From: Scilla litardierei | Taxonomy: Eukaryota > Streptophyta > Magnoliopsida > Asparagales > Asparagaceae | Assembly: GCA_030789695.1 (NCBI GenBank) | Contig: CM061139.1 | Span: forward strand, 496,001-560,000 | Length of the DNA: 64,000 bases | Reading direction: 5' to 3' | Shown here: one piece after another, positions 51,001 to 63,000 of the stretch | How positions within the stretch are numbered: position 1 is the first letter of the stretch | Layout of the letters: each line of letters starts with the position of its first letter | The notes under the pieces: generated by a model | Databases searched by the model: none | What the model was told of the DNA's origin: nothing | Seen by the model: the letters and a program-made list of their open reading frames with translations, nothing else | Position numbers and translations under genes: made by a program

Positions 51001-52786
51001 ATGCATGTTGATCTGATTTTGCGGCGATATTAAATTTTAAGAAGTTGATTTCTTTGAAATTTTAACCATGTCGGATAATGTTAAAAATTATATTCGGCAT
51101 TTTAAAATTGTTTTAAAAACGGGATGTAACTTTGAGAAATTTTTTTTCCATCCGATGATTTTGAAATTCGTTTCTTATAGTTACATAAACGTTTAAGATT
51201 ATTTTATGAGATAACATAAGTCTTGAAATGTTTTATTGATATTTTGAAGCCTAGGTTTAATTCTAAAAAATATTTGATAATTTTGTGAAACCTATGATTT
51301 TATAAAATAAAATAATACAAGGCTTTAAAATTCAGATCTTTCATTAAATATTTTAAAAAATTGTTTTTTATAACATGGAAAATTATGAAGAGATATTTCT
51401 AATTTTATGTGATAAAATTTTAAGCCTCTTATGATAAAATTCTTTTAAAAATCATTTTATGAGATAAAATATTTTAAAAATATTTTAAGATCTATGTAAC
51501 CTTAAGAAATTTTAATTTCATAAGATGTTGTTAAATTTTAATTTCTTATTATTACACCAAGTTTTAAAAGATTACTTTATGTGATAATGTAATCCTAAAA
51601 TTGTTTAATTAATTTTAAAAGCTTAGGTTTGTATTTGAAATTATTAGATAATCTTATGAACCAAATTTTATGTGATAAAATGGTTGAAGTTTTAAAATTG
51701 TGGATATTTAAATTTATGCGTTAAATTTTTTGGTATGCAAGTTATTCATTTATGTTGTGGATTATTTTAACTTGCATGTTCTCATAATATGTCACATGAT
51801 TGAACCCTAATTCTAATGTAATTAAATTAGTTGGTTAATGTTTAATGGACATGATGAATAAATTATTCATGAACCCTTTAGGTTAGCCATTAATTGATTA
51901 AAAGTTTATAAGATAAATTTTTAATGACAAGTGACATGCTACGTTTTAAATGAACAAATACAATATCAAAACCTAATTCCCGATTAGGGTAGTCCCTTTA
52001 ATTGACAATCATTATCATAAATTGTTTAAATAATGATTATCATTAAATGACTATTTTTTAAAATGTTGTAATTGTTTTATTAAAATCCTAACAAAATTGG
52101 GGTAGCACGATGAACAAAACGAACCTTATAGTTGATAAGGATCTAATAAAAGTCATCAAACAAATCCATAAAAATTTCGAATTTTAAGGATCAACTAGTT
52201 GATAAGGATTAAATAGTATTAATTAAAATCTATTTAGTTGATGGATGAATATAGAATTGATGAACCTCCTTCAATGGATCATGTTGTCGGTCAATGTGCT
52301 TGGCTAAGTTTGCTGGACCACCCTAGCTAGACTGTTACGTGATCCTGTCTTAGTCAATTCCATGGCCGCATCCGCTGGACCGCATGGAGTCGAATCATGA
52401 CTGTGTAAGTCCATCAACTATACCTAAGTCAATTACGATAATAATCTTGTTCAAGATAAATCGTAGCCCTCCTTGTTTTAGGAGTTGGCAACTGTAAGAC
52501 CCGTGTTACAGTTGTTGAGCTACACTCAAGCTGTGACATGGCAATCTTATAGAAACCGATTTCTTGATAACATCTCGACTTGACCCAAACCGTCGTGCCG
52601 TGCATACACCGAGCGCCGGTGTAACTCTAACCAAAGATGTAGTCTAAGACCTGACCCAAACCGACGTGGTGTGCATACACCGAGCGCCAGGGCAAGTCAG
52701 GATAGACGCGAAAACAAGGGTCCAACTAGGCTAGCCATTGTGATTTAAATGAGCATACTCAAGATCACAAATGACTAGGGGTAAAA
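51001..52786 (+). other. AT-rich leader of the second copia
   Basis: Long runs of aaaatttt-type sequence (51050-51750) with no open frame of note. From about 52250 composition becomes balanced but I find no gag domain. A diverged direct repeat lies at 52577-52697. Confidence 0.55.
52577..52697 (+). repeat. two diverged copies of a ~48-bp direct repeat
   Basis: Copies at 52577-52624 and 52649-52697 share gacccaaaccg, gtgcatacaccgagcgcc and flanks, 24 bp apart. Confidence 0.8.
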
Positions 52787-54526
52787 TGTAATGCCCTGCT
52801 AAGCTACTGCACAAGTACTAGAGGGGGGGTGAATAGTACTTTAAAATAATTATGAGGATAATTCCTAATTATCTTGCAAACTCTACCAATAATGCGGAAA
52901 TGTGGAAATGTAAATATTAGACAACAAAGAAAATAATCGCAAACACACGATATTAATGGGTTCGGATCCACTCAAGTCTCCCCGACTTGTTCCCGGTGAT
53001 CCTACGTTCCAACCACCCGGATCCCCTCCGGATACTTGAGTTAGAAACCCTAACTCAAGATTTGCACTATGAAATACTTGTGAAAAACCTTCACAAGTCA
53101 AATCATACACAAAAGAAATTGTGACTCCCACAACCCGGGATCACAAACAAACTCTCACAACCGAGAGTAAAACACTTACAATATGAAAGTAAATGAAATA
53201 TGAAATTCTTACCGACAAAATCCTATGCCTTGAGTAAACTTACGATTTAGGGCAAAACGGATTTTGGGGAAGATGAAGAGGCACCAAACCCTAGCTCCAA
53301 GTAGATGACCAGCAATGGAGTCCTAGGTGGATGTTGGTGACCTTGGATCAATCACTTGGCTTGGAAGGCTCACAATCAATGAATCTCTCTTTTGAAATAA
53401 GAGTGAGGGAGAGATTCTTGAAAGGAAATGAATGAGCTTTGAATGAGATTGAATGCTTTCTCTTTGATCTCTAAACTTCTCTTAATATCAGCCTTGAGTG
53501 CAATGAATGCAGCACACCAAGTATTTATAGGTTAGAGGAAAGAGAGAGAGAAAAATGTTTCAATTAAAGCTCCAACGGCTCTATTCTGAACCAAACTAGT
53601 CGGTCAAAGAACAACCACTGACCGACTAGTTCATCAACTAGTCGATCGGTGAAACAACGTAGACCGACTAAGAGATGAACAGTGAATAGATGAAAGTTTC
53701 AGACTTAAAGAACTAGTCGGTCCAAGAAGACTTGCCAACCGACTAGATTCACAACTAGTCGGTCGGTGAGTGAACTTAGACCGACTAAGAGATAAAACAA
53801 ATAGTCTGAGTACAAATTGATTTAGTCGGTCCAAGAACAAATGTTGACCGACTAGTTCATCAACTAGTCGGTCGACAAACGTTCTTTGACCGACTAACGA
53901 TAAACAGTAACTAGGCATGTACAGTAGAGGCGCAACTAGTCGGTCTAAGAAGGATCACTGACCGACTAGTTCACCAACTAGTCGGTCGGTGAGTCAACGT
54001 AGACCGACTAACTGTAAACAATAAAGAGCTAAAAATTGAGAAGGCAAACTAGTCGGTCCAAGAAGCTTTGCCGACCGACTAGATCACCATCTAGTCGGTT
54101 GGTTCTACTTCTTGAACCAACTAACATGCACTAGAAGTCGCGAATCGAAGCGCGAAGCTTCGGGAAAGTTTGTATGGACTTCTACTAAGATCCTAGCGCT
54201 AATGATATGAGCGATATGAAGATTAAAACGTAAGACCTACTCAAGGCTTAACATTCTACGGAATGAAGCTAAAAGACATTAAATAAACTTGACGAACCAT
54301 CTTCAAAAGCTTCAATCGAATCTTCATGACTTCTATAATGGTCCTTGAGCTTCAACGAAGCTTTAGGCATACGATCACGCGCTTTGAGAAGTCTTGAGAC
54401 GTCGCTTTGGATGTTCACATGAATTTGGCGACGATCTCCATAACTGCGCTCACAAATAGTTAGTTCACGATATATTTATGTTTGTTCATCATCCCAAACC
54501 AAATCCGGGGAGTCCAATATTCAACA
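52787..54526 (-). repeat. 3' LTR of the second SIRE-like copia (1740 bp)
   Basis: Plus-strand ends TGTAATGCCCTGCTAAGC and CAATATTCAACA. Clearly more diverged from the 18199 and 28989 LTRs than those are from each other, so a different insertion of the same family. Array 53594-54122, TATA box 53530-53521. Confidence 0.93.
53594..54122. repeat. hairpin array of the second SIRE-like LTR (five units)
   Basis: Five units with the same four-motif layout as at 19012. The motifs and central stems are kept while the left- and right-hand spacers have changed. Confidence 0.93.
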
Positions 54527-55213
54527 TTCTCCCCCTTTTGGTGATGACAAACCAACATAAATAATAATAAAAAATAATGATTCAAATGAAATTTACTTAC
54601 TCCCCCTGCATTGATGACACGTTAGTTCCAAAATATATATTAATCATACGCATCAAGCAGACGAGTAAAGTATATAAAATGTGAATCGATTATTGAAATA
54701 TCGGATTTGAAAATCCATTTATATATCTTAACTCCCCCTGAATCTAACATATCAAATTAGATTCTTGGAAAAATGCTTTAAATTATCATTTAGCTCATCG
54801 TCATTATTATATCTCTCCCCCTTTGGCATTAGCAAAAAGAGTGGGAGGAGATCAACGACAACAACAATGGCTTCAAATAAAAGCACGGGAGTCGTAGAAT
54901 ACGACCACGGTCCAAATGACACCAAAGAAAAATACGAATTAAATTAAAGCGTGTCAATGAGACCAAAGTCGAAAATCGATAAATAAAATCATCAAAACTC
55001 AAATTAATTTTACGAATTGAGTTATGGAATATACTCTCCAATATCAACATTCTTGGTTAATTTAGTGCATGGAAAACAATTCTATGTTTTCATAGAAATA
55101 ATTTCTATTTAACCAAGTTATTATCGTCGAGCGACGAAATCAAACATCAGAGACATAAAAAGAATATAATATTCACAAGAGAATGAAATGTCAACATCGA
55201 TGTATATATATAT
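54527..55213 (-). other. 3' noncoding region, with polypurine tracts, of the second SIRE-like copia
   Basis: Aligns with 19952-20660. The minus strand has AAAAGGGGGAGAA at 54539-54527 next to the LTR, and CAGGGGGAGTTA and CCAAAGGGGGAGAG further away. No coding. Confidence 0.78.
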
Positions 55214-55224
55214 ACTAGTCATAA

Positions 55225-55480
55225 CCCGTGCCCGAAGGGCACGATTCATTTAAGATATTACCCCTTCAAAATCTTAGTTCTCACCAAAATTAAAGCACGG
55301 TAATTGTTTTGAAGTTCTCTCAAAAATTTTAGTTCCTCCAAATTTTACTTCCCCCAAAGAATTTAGTTCGCCTAAAAATTTAGTTTCCTCCCGATTTAAC
55401 ATACATATATGCCCTAAGGGCATTGTTCATTTAAAATATTCGCCCTCAACATTAGTTTGAATTTTCAGTAAATCTGGGGA
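55225..55480 (+). repeat. left-end pseudo-repeats of the insertion
   Basis: Two copies of a 39-bp phrase, gcccgaagggcacgattcat (55234) and gccctaagggcattgttcat (55411), each followed by ttaa.atatt.cccc(t)tca. Between them are 17-18 bp imperfect repeats of the form aaattttagttcctcc. A similar aaatttcaagttgttcccc run marks the right end (62555-62635). Confidence 0.7.
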
Positions 55481-56582
55481 AACTTTGGCTTTGATGTTCA
55501 TTCTAGGCAACATTGAACTAAAAATGTTTAGAAATGCTTTTTTTCATAAAAATTACATTCCAAGACTACTTAAAACAATGTATCCATTATTAGAAAAAAA
55601 ACTACTGAAAATGTTGTTGAAAGCAAACATCAGCCAGCTTGTCACAATCAAAGCATCTGTTATTTTATACCATGCAAAAGGAATTACTGCATAACAAAAG
55701 TACAAAATTCTGCGTATCTACCCCGATAACAAAAGTATGAAATGCAAGGCATACAGAAGTCTGCAATGTATCTATATTCTGTTTGCATATGTATCCCTAT
55801 TATATCCATATTTTGCATAACAATAACCAGGGTACAAAAGTATTCTATTCCCTTTTCAAATACTGTTGTAAAAATGTATCCATATTTGTAAAAATGACCA
55901 ATATGAAGACAGAATCAACTTTAACCATAATCATGCACCATGCATAACAATACTTTTGTAAACAATGTATCCATGTTATCTGTCAGGCTGTGATGGAAAT
56001 ATGGTAGTAACAAATTATTCAAAGCACCTGAATACATACTGAATATATTGAAAGTCATATTTCTTAGTATATAAGAAAGTCCTAATACCTGACAATCGTT
56101 TGCTATCCATTTTTTATGATATATCTATTTTTTTGTACATCCAATAAAAATGAAGATGAATACATAGAAAACGATGGCAACAATTGTCGGCATTTCCTCA
56201 AAGCTGACCTTAATACACAGTATTTCTCCCAATACCAGAAATTGGATGTCAGCACATCCTCAAAGCCTAACCCAATAGCATAGTATTGGCAGCACTTCCT
56301 CAACGGGAATTTCATCAAACATTTAATGGGTTAGGCTTTTAAAATAACAATCAAGTAAGTTATCCAGTGCACATAATGATCCATGCACGCCAAATGATCC
56401 AATGCACATAATGCAACTAATGATAATGTTTTTGAGAAATTACCCTCATTATCCAATGTTTTTGTATGAACATTGGTGCTTAAATCATACGAACATTGGT
56501 GCTTAAATCACAAAAACAAAATCCAAATTTGAGCCCACAAAAATGATTGTCAAATGCAGATGATACCACAGAAATGTTGTAC

Positions 56583-57080
56583 CTTATCGATCATTGGCAA
56601 AAACTCCCTTGCAGGCTGGAACAGAATTCCCTCCTTACACTGTTATACATAACCAAATATAGATATAAGAAAAAAAATGGTATAATCAAGTAAGGAGGCT
56701 TAATAAATTTGACCATCTAGTCATATTAACAGATGATCATGCCATGGTTAGGATCCAGCGTTGATTATAGAACATTGTTTCTGTTTTAACAAATTATGAT
56801 GAAAACTTTAAGAGTGCAGGTGATAATGGTACTTAGAACATAATATTTATACTTCATCAATAGATTTAGCAGTTTAAGGTTAAAAAAGAGAACAAAAGTG
56901 TCTTAGTATGCAATGTTGATCAATGATATCAACATGAAGCAATGCCGATTACCTGCAGTCAGTCGACCAAATAGAATTTGGATGTTCAATGTCGGACCCA
57001 GAATGTCGTATGGTAACCATTATGTCCATTCCATGACTACCAGCATAATGGAGTTCTGTTACTCCAACAAACTGGCAGAC
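56583..57080 (-). pseudogene. TPP-like: captured trehalose-6-phosphate phosphatase fragment (two exons)
   Basis: Exon one, 57080-56953: preceded by TTTTTAG and ending at GCAG|GT, it reads FVGVTELHYAGSHGMDIM, then IRHSGSDIEHPNSIWSTDC. The YAGSHGMDIMGP motif is diagnostic of plant TPPs (HAD-type phosphatases that turn trehalose-6-phosphate into trehalose). Exon two, about 56640-56583: KEGILFQPAREFLPMIDKV, the next conserved TPP block, ending AAG|GT. The intron between is about 310 bp. Only about 60 of roughly 370 residues are present; the catalytic DXDGT segment and the C-terminus are missing, so no enzyme is made. GP after MDIM is changed to VT. Confidence 0.85.
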
Positions 57081-58578
57081 CTAAAAACAATGTAGAGGAA
57101 TGACTCAGAAGGGGAACAACATGCAATAAAATACAGCTCAAATTAAAGCCACATATAGCATGCAACAATCCTAATATGGATTCAACACCTGAGCACGACA
57201 TCTTCCACTAATAAAAGAACAACATATTGATTTACTCTCAAAAAGCAGCAAATCATAATGTATATGTGTGCAAATTTGAAAAATTTCAAGTTTTTCTAAG
57301 TGAAGACCATGTAGATAAAAAAGTCTATATAACTCTTAAAATGCTAATGACTTTTGATGTTCAAATTAAAAAACATCAAAAATATCCTGGAACATGAACC
57401 ACTTACACAAAAATATCATATGCTTCAATGATTTCAGGTTCTGTATTTTTACACCTGAAAAAACATGGGCTAATGAGAATAACCTGGCATTTTCCAATAA
57501 AAATTGATACATTCCAGTTTAACAATACAACTTGATACATATTGGATGTCAACCCTCTCACTTGGATGTACAAATTAATGCAAAATGAATGAGTTCTACA
57601 ATATGTATGTCATTTGTATTATTGACATACTTTGTTGACATATACTGTTGATATACAAAATATATGAGAACTTGAATATACTTGAACCATCATTTTGTTA
57701 AATAATTGACAATTTAACATGTTTAACAATTTAACCATATGTATGCCATTATGTTGAACTTGAAAATATATGACATTCATGTTTAACAATTTAACCGGTT
57801 CAAGGTCTTATTTGATAGTTTGTAGGACATTCAGGTTTAACAATATGAGTTCTACAATTAGTTAACAGAACTCATTCATACTGTTGACATACTATATTGA
57901 CATTCAAGTTTAACAATTTGATAGTTTCATTCGCAGGATACTTTAGTTTAACCATAGAAATTGACATACATATTGCAGAACTCATTCATTCACTATTTAA
58001 AATGTATGATAACTCACTCATAGAGCTACAAAATGGTTGAGGGTTGCAGTGAACCTCGTAAACCCTGATCCCATTGACAACACAAAGAGAGGGTTGAGAT
58101 AGAGCTTTCTGTAGCTGTTATAGGCATGTTCATTCAGCTCGAACTACAGCATCAAGACCTTGGCATTATCATACTTCAAGCCCCTGGCCATAAGCTTATA
58201 CCACTACTTAACCATAAAAATCCTCGATGAATCCTAATTATTTTCTAATATCACACATACAATTCATAAGGTAACATATATTAAAAGGAACTCCTAAGTG
58301 CCCAGAAATCATACCTATGATGTCGGGGATGTACAGTTGTACTGACACAATCTTTTGAGTTGTACTCTATGCCATTCTTCTTCTCTTTTCGAACTCCCCA
58401 CTTCACTTTTGCGGCCAATCGCAAAGGAAATAAATTACATAAGGAATGCACTAATATATATTGTGTTTCCTATTTTCCATGTGTATGAATATATATTAGA
58501 CATGAGTATTTCTATTGAAAAACACATTACATTTGTTTTTTTTGTTTAAGTTCGTAATTGATGGGTGCTATATACATG

Positions 58579-58670
58579 CTAATCCATGATTTGTTCCTCA
58601 TAGAGGGTGCTTCCAGGTTGTCTCACAACAAATGCCAATGGTATTTCCCCATGCTTCTTCATTTGGGTAC
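58579..58670 (-). pseudogene. 4CL-like: captured 4-coumarate:CoA ligase-like fragment (one exon start)
   Basis: Preceded by TTTTGTACAG (splice acceptor), the minus strand reads YPNEEA, then after a one-base insertion GEIPLAFVVRQPGST and LYEEQIMD to a TAG at 58581-58579. This matches the C-terminal domain of 4CL-like acyl-CoA ligases (YPDEEAGQIPMAFVVRKPGS...E.QVMDFVAKQ). These enzymes adenylate and CoA-load hydroxycinnamic or fatty acids. About 30 residues remain, so it is a fragment. Same strand as the TPP fragment. Confidence 0.75.
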
Positions 58671-61600
58671 CTGTACAAAAAAGATGAAAAAGATGAAAAC
58701 ATGTATACAAATGCATACGGTTTTTAGTTCTACGCTTATGAATATGTCTCTTTTATGGTGGTTTGTTGTACAATCATCTGGTGCCCAAGTGTAGCGGACT
58801 AAGAGGAGTCAACAGTTTGATGCCATTGGTGGTCAAGCACTTAACTTTTGCTCAGTTCCATGTCCACCATCTGTCCATACTGATACCGTTTCAATTTGAG
58901 GAAGCAATGACCATAAAGAAAATTCTTAACATAAATCATAGTATTACTCTCATGCCATGTTTCCAGAATAGTACCAGGACGAAAAGGTTCCAAAGCTTCA
59001 CGGCAATTTGGGCACACTGAGTTAGATGGTTGGGAGGGCAGTCACTTATGGAGAACTGGGAGACCATTGAACAACCATTATCTTCATAAAGCTATTCCGC
59101 CAGGAAAGCATCATGGTCAGAATGTTGGGCAATTATGGAAGAGCATGCCAAGAAAATAGTACAACTTAAAAGAGAAAGAGAAGATGTGCCGGTGACAATG
59201 TAGTAAATAGTAATTATGGACCTGACTTGGAGTAGATTTACTCAAGGATAAGAAATGAACGGACTGTTTGAGACATGTGCCCTGAATGCCCTTAGATGTG
59301 TAAGTTGTAATGGTCATCGTTGATGGAGGGATAGGCTAGCGTTAGGCCACATCTAGGACCTGAATCATAGTACGCATACATGGTTGTAAATGATTTAACT
59401 GAGATATTCCTAATGTAGCTGAAAGGAGTGGGAAAAAATTCTAATGTTTGACTTAAGGTTTGGTCATTGTTGTCATGACTATTATTATTGAGTTGAATTG
59501 AGTGGAATGGATGAAAAAAATTAATATATCAAGAAATGTCTCTTATTATTAATCTCCTATGATATGCATTATTTTCTCTCAACTTCAGTTATATTCAAAA
59601 TGGACATTAACAACAGAAGTATATTCAAATTGCGTGTTAAATTGTTTACCCAATCCATCCAAGTATACCTGCCCAAATACTACTGATAACATTACACTTT
59701 AAAAAGAGATGTTCTATTTTCTCTACTTCATCCAGATATAGAACACACAAGGGATTTCCAAGAATTTGTCTAAATACTGTTTCTAAGTAGTAGCAAAAGA
59801 AAGTAATTTAATTTACAGGAAAGAATGCTGATGTATAGGGGGTTTTAAGAAAGCAAAGGAGACACCATGGATATTGACATAAGCATAAAATGATTTAACA
59901 GAGAAGCTACCTTTAAAGCATAAAATGATTCCATCGTCCATCACCCTCAAGAAATCACCGTAGAACTCGGCCCCAACACACTTTCAACCAACCAAATGGA
60001 CTCTTCATTTCCCTGGAGATCATTTCAACGCTTAGTACCTTGTATACAAAAACAGATACTATAGCATTTTGTTGTTGCTATTTTTCAGTAAATATGCACG
60101 GACATATCCATATGCATTAACATGGAAAGAGCTAAACACAATGCTTCAAGTTAATTGCAACTATGGAGATATCACTGGATGGTAAGTACAAGTTGGATAT
60201 ATTAAACTCTGTATTCACATACTCACGTCAGAAATTAACCTTTTCAAGTAACAAATAATTAGCTATATGGATTATGTAGCCCTGTTTTCACACATATTGA
60301 AGTAAACATTAAAAATATGGATTCATATAGAGATTACGGCATGCCTACACTCACTTTTGAATGTAGTGTCGTGCCTTGATTGATCACGAGTCATTTTTTG
60401 ATCCATCAGAATTTAAGGCTAGGCATACGTGCAAGGCCTGCATCCACCAAGGTTACCCTGGTGGTCCTGAAGGGAGGCGAGGAGATGCCAACTAAGCCAG
60501 TGCTCATCAATAATCACGAGTCATATAACCTTTCAAAGTTGCTACCACCAAAACAATCCATATTCACACAAGGAAATTCAAAATTTTCCAGAAGATAATT
60601 GAATATGACAAATACCATCTAAATCATTTAAATTCACAATATAGCACATCGTCCATGTATCAGACATATCTCAAATAAGTAACAAATTTTAGGAAATATC
60701 AAAATATGAACCTGACAATGTCAAATAAGTAACATATCAACAACTGAAGGTGTTCATGCTTCTTAAGCAGGCATGTCACACATTTGCACCCTCACTCTGT
60801 CCCTGGAGAAGACTAACATGCTTCTTAACAACTGGTCATGAAATTCTGGTATCATCAGGAACATTTCAAGATTGACATGCATGTGGGTCAATAATTAAGA
60901 CAGTAATCATGTAAACTAACTAATACCGATATGTAATTTTTAACTTTGAATATGAATTAAACAATCAACTTTAACAAATTGATTTATTAGTTAACCATTA
61001 AATTAATCCGATAAAAATATCATGAATTCTTTTGTTTAATAATATGTATAACTGAGAATTTTTTATTTAAATATTTGTTACTATGTCCACTGTACATACA
61101 ATTACAATATGATTCCACATATTAACAGCCCGTGTCTTTTTGAGATTAATAATCTCTTTAGTTGAGTTTTATGCAGTAGCCTAGAAGGAGACACCATCAA
61201 AACAATACCAAGTACAAGCACAAGTTCTGGATAGGTCTTCAGCAACATGCACTTACATTTACATGCTTCCAACTTTTTGCTACATGCATTTCTTCTTTTT
61301 TGAAATTGCCTTCCATGAGCTGAGCTATTAAGAAAAGGATTGTTAACCATTTGAAATGTAGTTTATTTAAGAACTAAAAATATGACATTGCTTTACTGGC
61401 TGCTTGTTTTCTCATTCAACAATATCACTTTTTCTATTGTATGAAAATTTGCAACAAAATGTACAAAATTCAAATCCAAATCCAAATCAGGGCTTTAAAC
61501 TCTTAACCCAATATGAAAGCAGAGATTACCTCACCCTTAACCGAGCTTGCAAAAATGCAGCAGAGAGAACAAAATGTACAACAAACTGAATAAGGGGATT

Positions 61601-62228
61601 TGATTACCTTGCACTGATTTTGAGCATTAGCTTGCACTACAACAAAATGTACAACAAAGAATTAGCTTGCACTGATTTTGTACAACAAACTGAACAAAAT
61701 GTACAAAATCCAAATCAAAAATTTGCAACATACTAAAAATTCTAAAATGCATCAACCATTACATGCATCAAATTTTTTTTGGGGGGGGAGTGCATACCAA
61801 CAACTTGTCGTGTCCCTTGCCAGATCCCCACTCCCCTGTGGCATTCCAGTTCCAGCCTTCTCATCCTTCCACTTCCGGGTTAACTCATGTGCCAACTTCT
61901 TCCTTCTAACTGCCATCACCAAGGGAGCACCTCCTAGCGTAAGCTGCCTATATTCAACCAAAAATAAAACAAAAAATTAACTTTTCCTCTTTGAGGAATT
62001 GCTACAAACACTTGCAGGGCAGCGAGACTTCCCAACCTGATGATCAAAAGGTTGATGTCGATGGTTGAACCGGTGATGATGAAGCTCAATCACATTAACG
62101 ATCACGAATAAATCCCAGAAGCAGCTGAAATTTCAAGCACCACACATCTTCATGACCGACAAAATCCACATTAAAACACAAAAGAAAAAAAATCAGAAAA
62201 CGACCCATTGGAGCTTGCTCGAGTTGCT

Positions 62229-62540
62229 CGGGTTGCAGCTTTGAAGATCAAATTTTCAAGTTGTGCAGAGGATGTTTGGGTTGCAGCTTGCTCGAGTTGC
62301 TCGAGTTGCAGCTTTGAAGATCGGGCATTTTTTCTCGGGTTGCAGCTTTGAAGAGGGATAAGCAGGAGAGGGGCGGGGAGATTAGTGATGTGCGTAGAGT
62401 ATTGTTGGGGATGGAGGGAGCTGCCAGTATTTCTCTTGCTCGGGTTGCAGCTTTGAAGAGGGATAAGCAGGGGAGGGGCGGGGAGATGAGTGATGTGCGC
62501 TGATGATTTTTGGGGAGGTAGGGAGATGACAGTTTTTCTC
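62229..62540 (+). repeat. ~103-bp tandem repeat near right end of the insertion
   Basis: Two good copies (62334-62435, 62439-62540) both start ctcgggttgcagctttgaag and end in tttctc. A shorter related stretch (62229-62333) precedes them, with the phrase ctcgagttgc repeated. The minus-strand frames they create (LPAPPLLIPLQSC repeated) are by-products of the repeat. Confidence 0.85.
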
Positions 62541-62730
62541 CCCAAGTTTGAGTGTTCAAAATTTCAAGTTTTTCAACAAAGTGTTTCCCCCCAAATTTCA
62601 AGTTGTTCCCCCTTAAAATTTCAATTGTGCCACCAAGCTCCAATATTAGCCATTGATTTTTTGTCTTAGTCAGCATGTATGTTTATCCTAGTCAGCTTAT
62701 CCTACTGGGACAAAATTCAAAATCTTCATC

Positions 62731-63000
62731 AAATATAGAATAGATATGAAGCATGAGTACATCAAAATGATACATCGACAACATACATAAGCGATCCAAC
62801 GATCGAAGCACAAAATACATCATATCACACAGCTGATATCAGAGTATCACAAAACATACAAAAATCTCAAAACATCATATGAGATACATCAAAATACATC
62901 AAAACGATCCAAAAATCATAACCACCCAGACTATCCTAACCCACACTCTCACTATAAAGATCTATCATCCAAAGTGCACTAGGAGAGTCCTCAGAGAAGC
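62731..63000 (-). other. 3' noncoding region of second SIRE-like copia, resumed
   Basis: Aligns with about 20660-20945 of the first element (gagtacatc, aatacatcatat..cac, catccaaag). Separates the accessory ORF stop from the insertion. Confidence 0.75.

Larger units (their letters stand above)
48511..52786 (+). mobile_element. Ty1/copia element, 5' LTR and leader only
   Basis: LTR 48511-50980, initiator tRNA-Met primer site at 50982, and 1.8 kb of AT-rich leader before the SIRE-like element starts at 52787. No gag or pol is in the window; they may lie beyond the right-hand insertion. The LTR type and primer site say LTR retrotransposon; copia assignment rests on overall LTR resemblance and is tentative. 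Confidence 0.7.
55214..62730. mobile_element. Helitron-like insertion carrying host gene fragments
   Basis: Copia homology stops near 55214 (after catcgatgtatatatata) and resumes near 62731 (atatagaatagata...gagtacatc), which defines the insertion. It has no LTRs, no terminal inverted repeats and no transposase or Rep/helicase that I recognise. It carries exon-intron pieces of at least two unrelated genes in one orientation, the pattern of gene-capturing Helitrons. The left end holds a hairpin, CCCGTGC-ccgaagg-GCACG. A 3' CTRR end with hairpin was not found, so the class is not settled. The stretches 55450-56580, 57081-58578 and 58671-62220 hold no other gene I can name. Confidence 0.6.

Noticed and set aside
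56103..56318. Minus-strand frame that at first recalled a plasma-membrane H+-ATPase N-terminus (EIPVEEV)
   Set aside because: Resemblance stops after seven residues and the rest does not align with the family.
62171..62676. Minus-strand frames of 124 and 142 codons with repeated LPAPPLLIPLQSC
   Set aside because: By-product of the 103-bp tandem repeat; two overlapping frames show the same repetition and no known domain.
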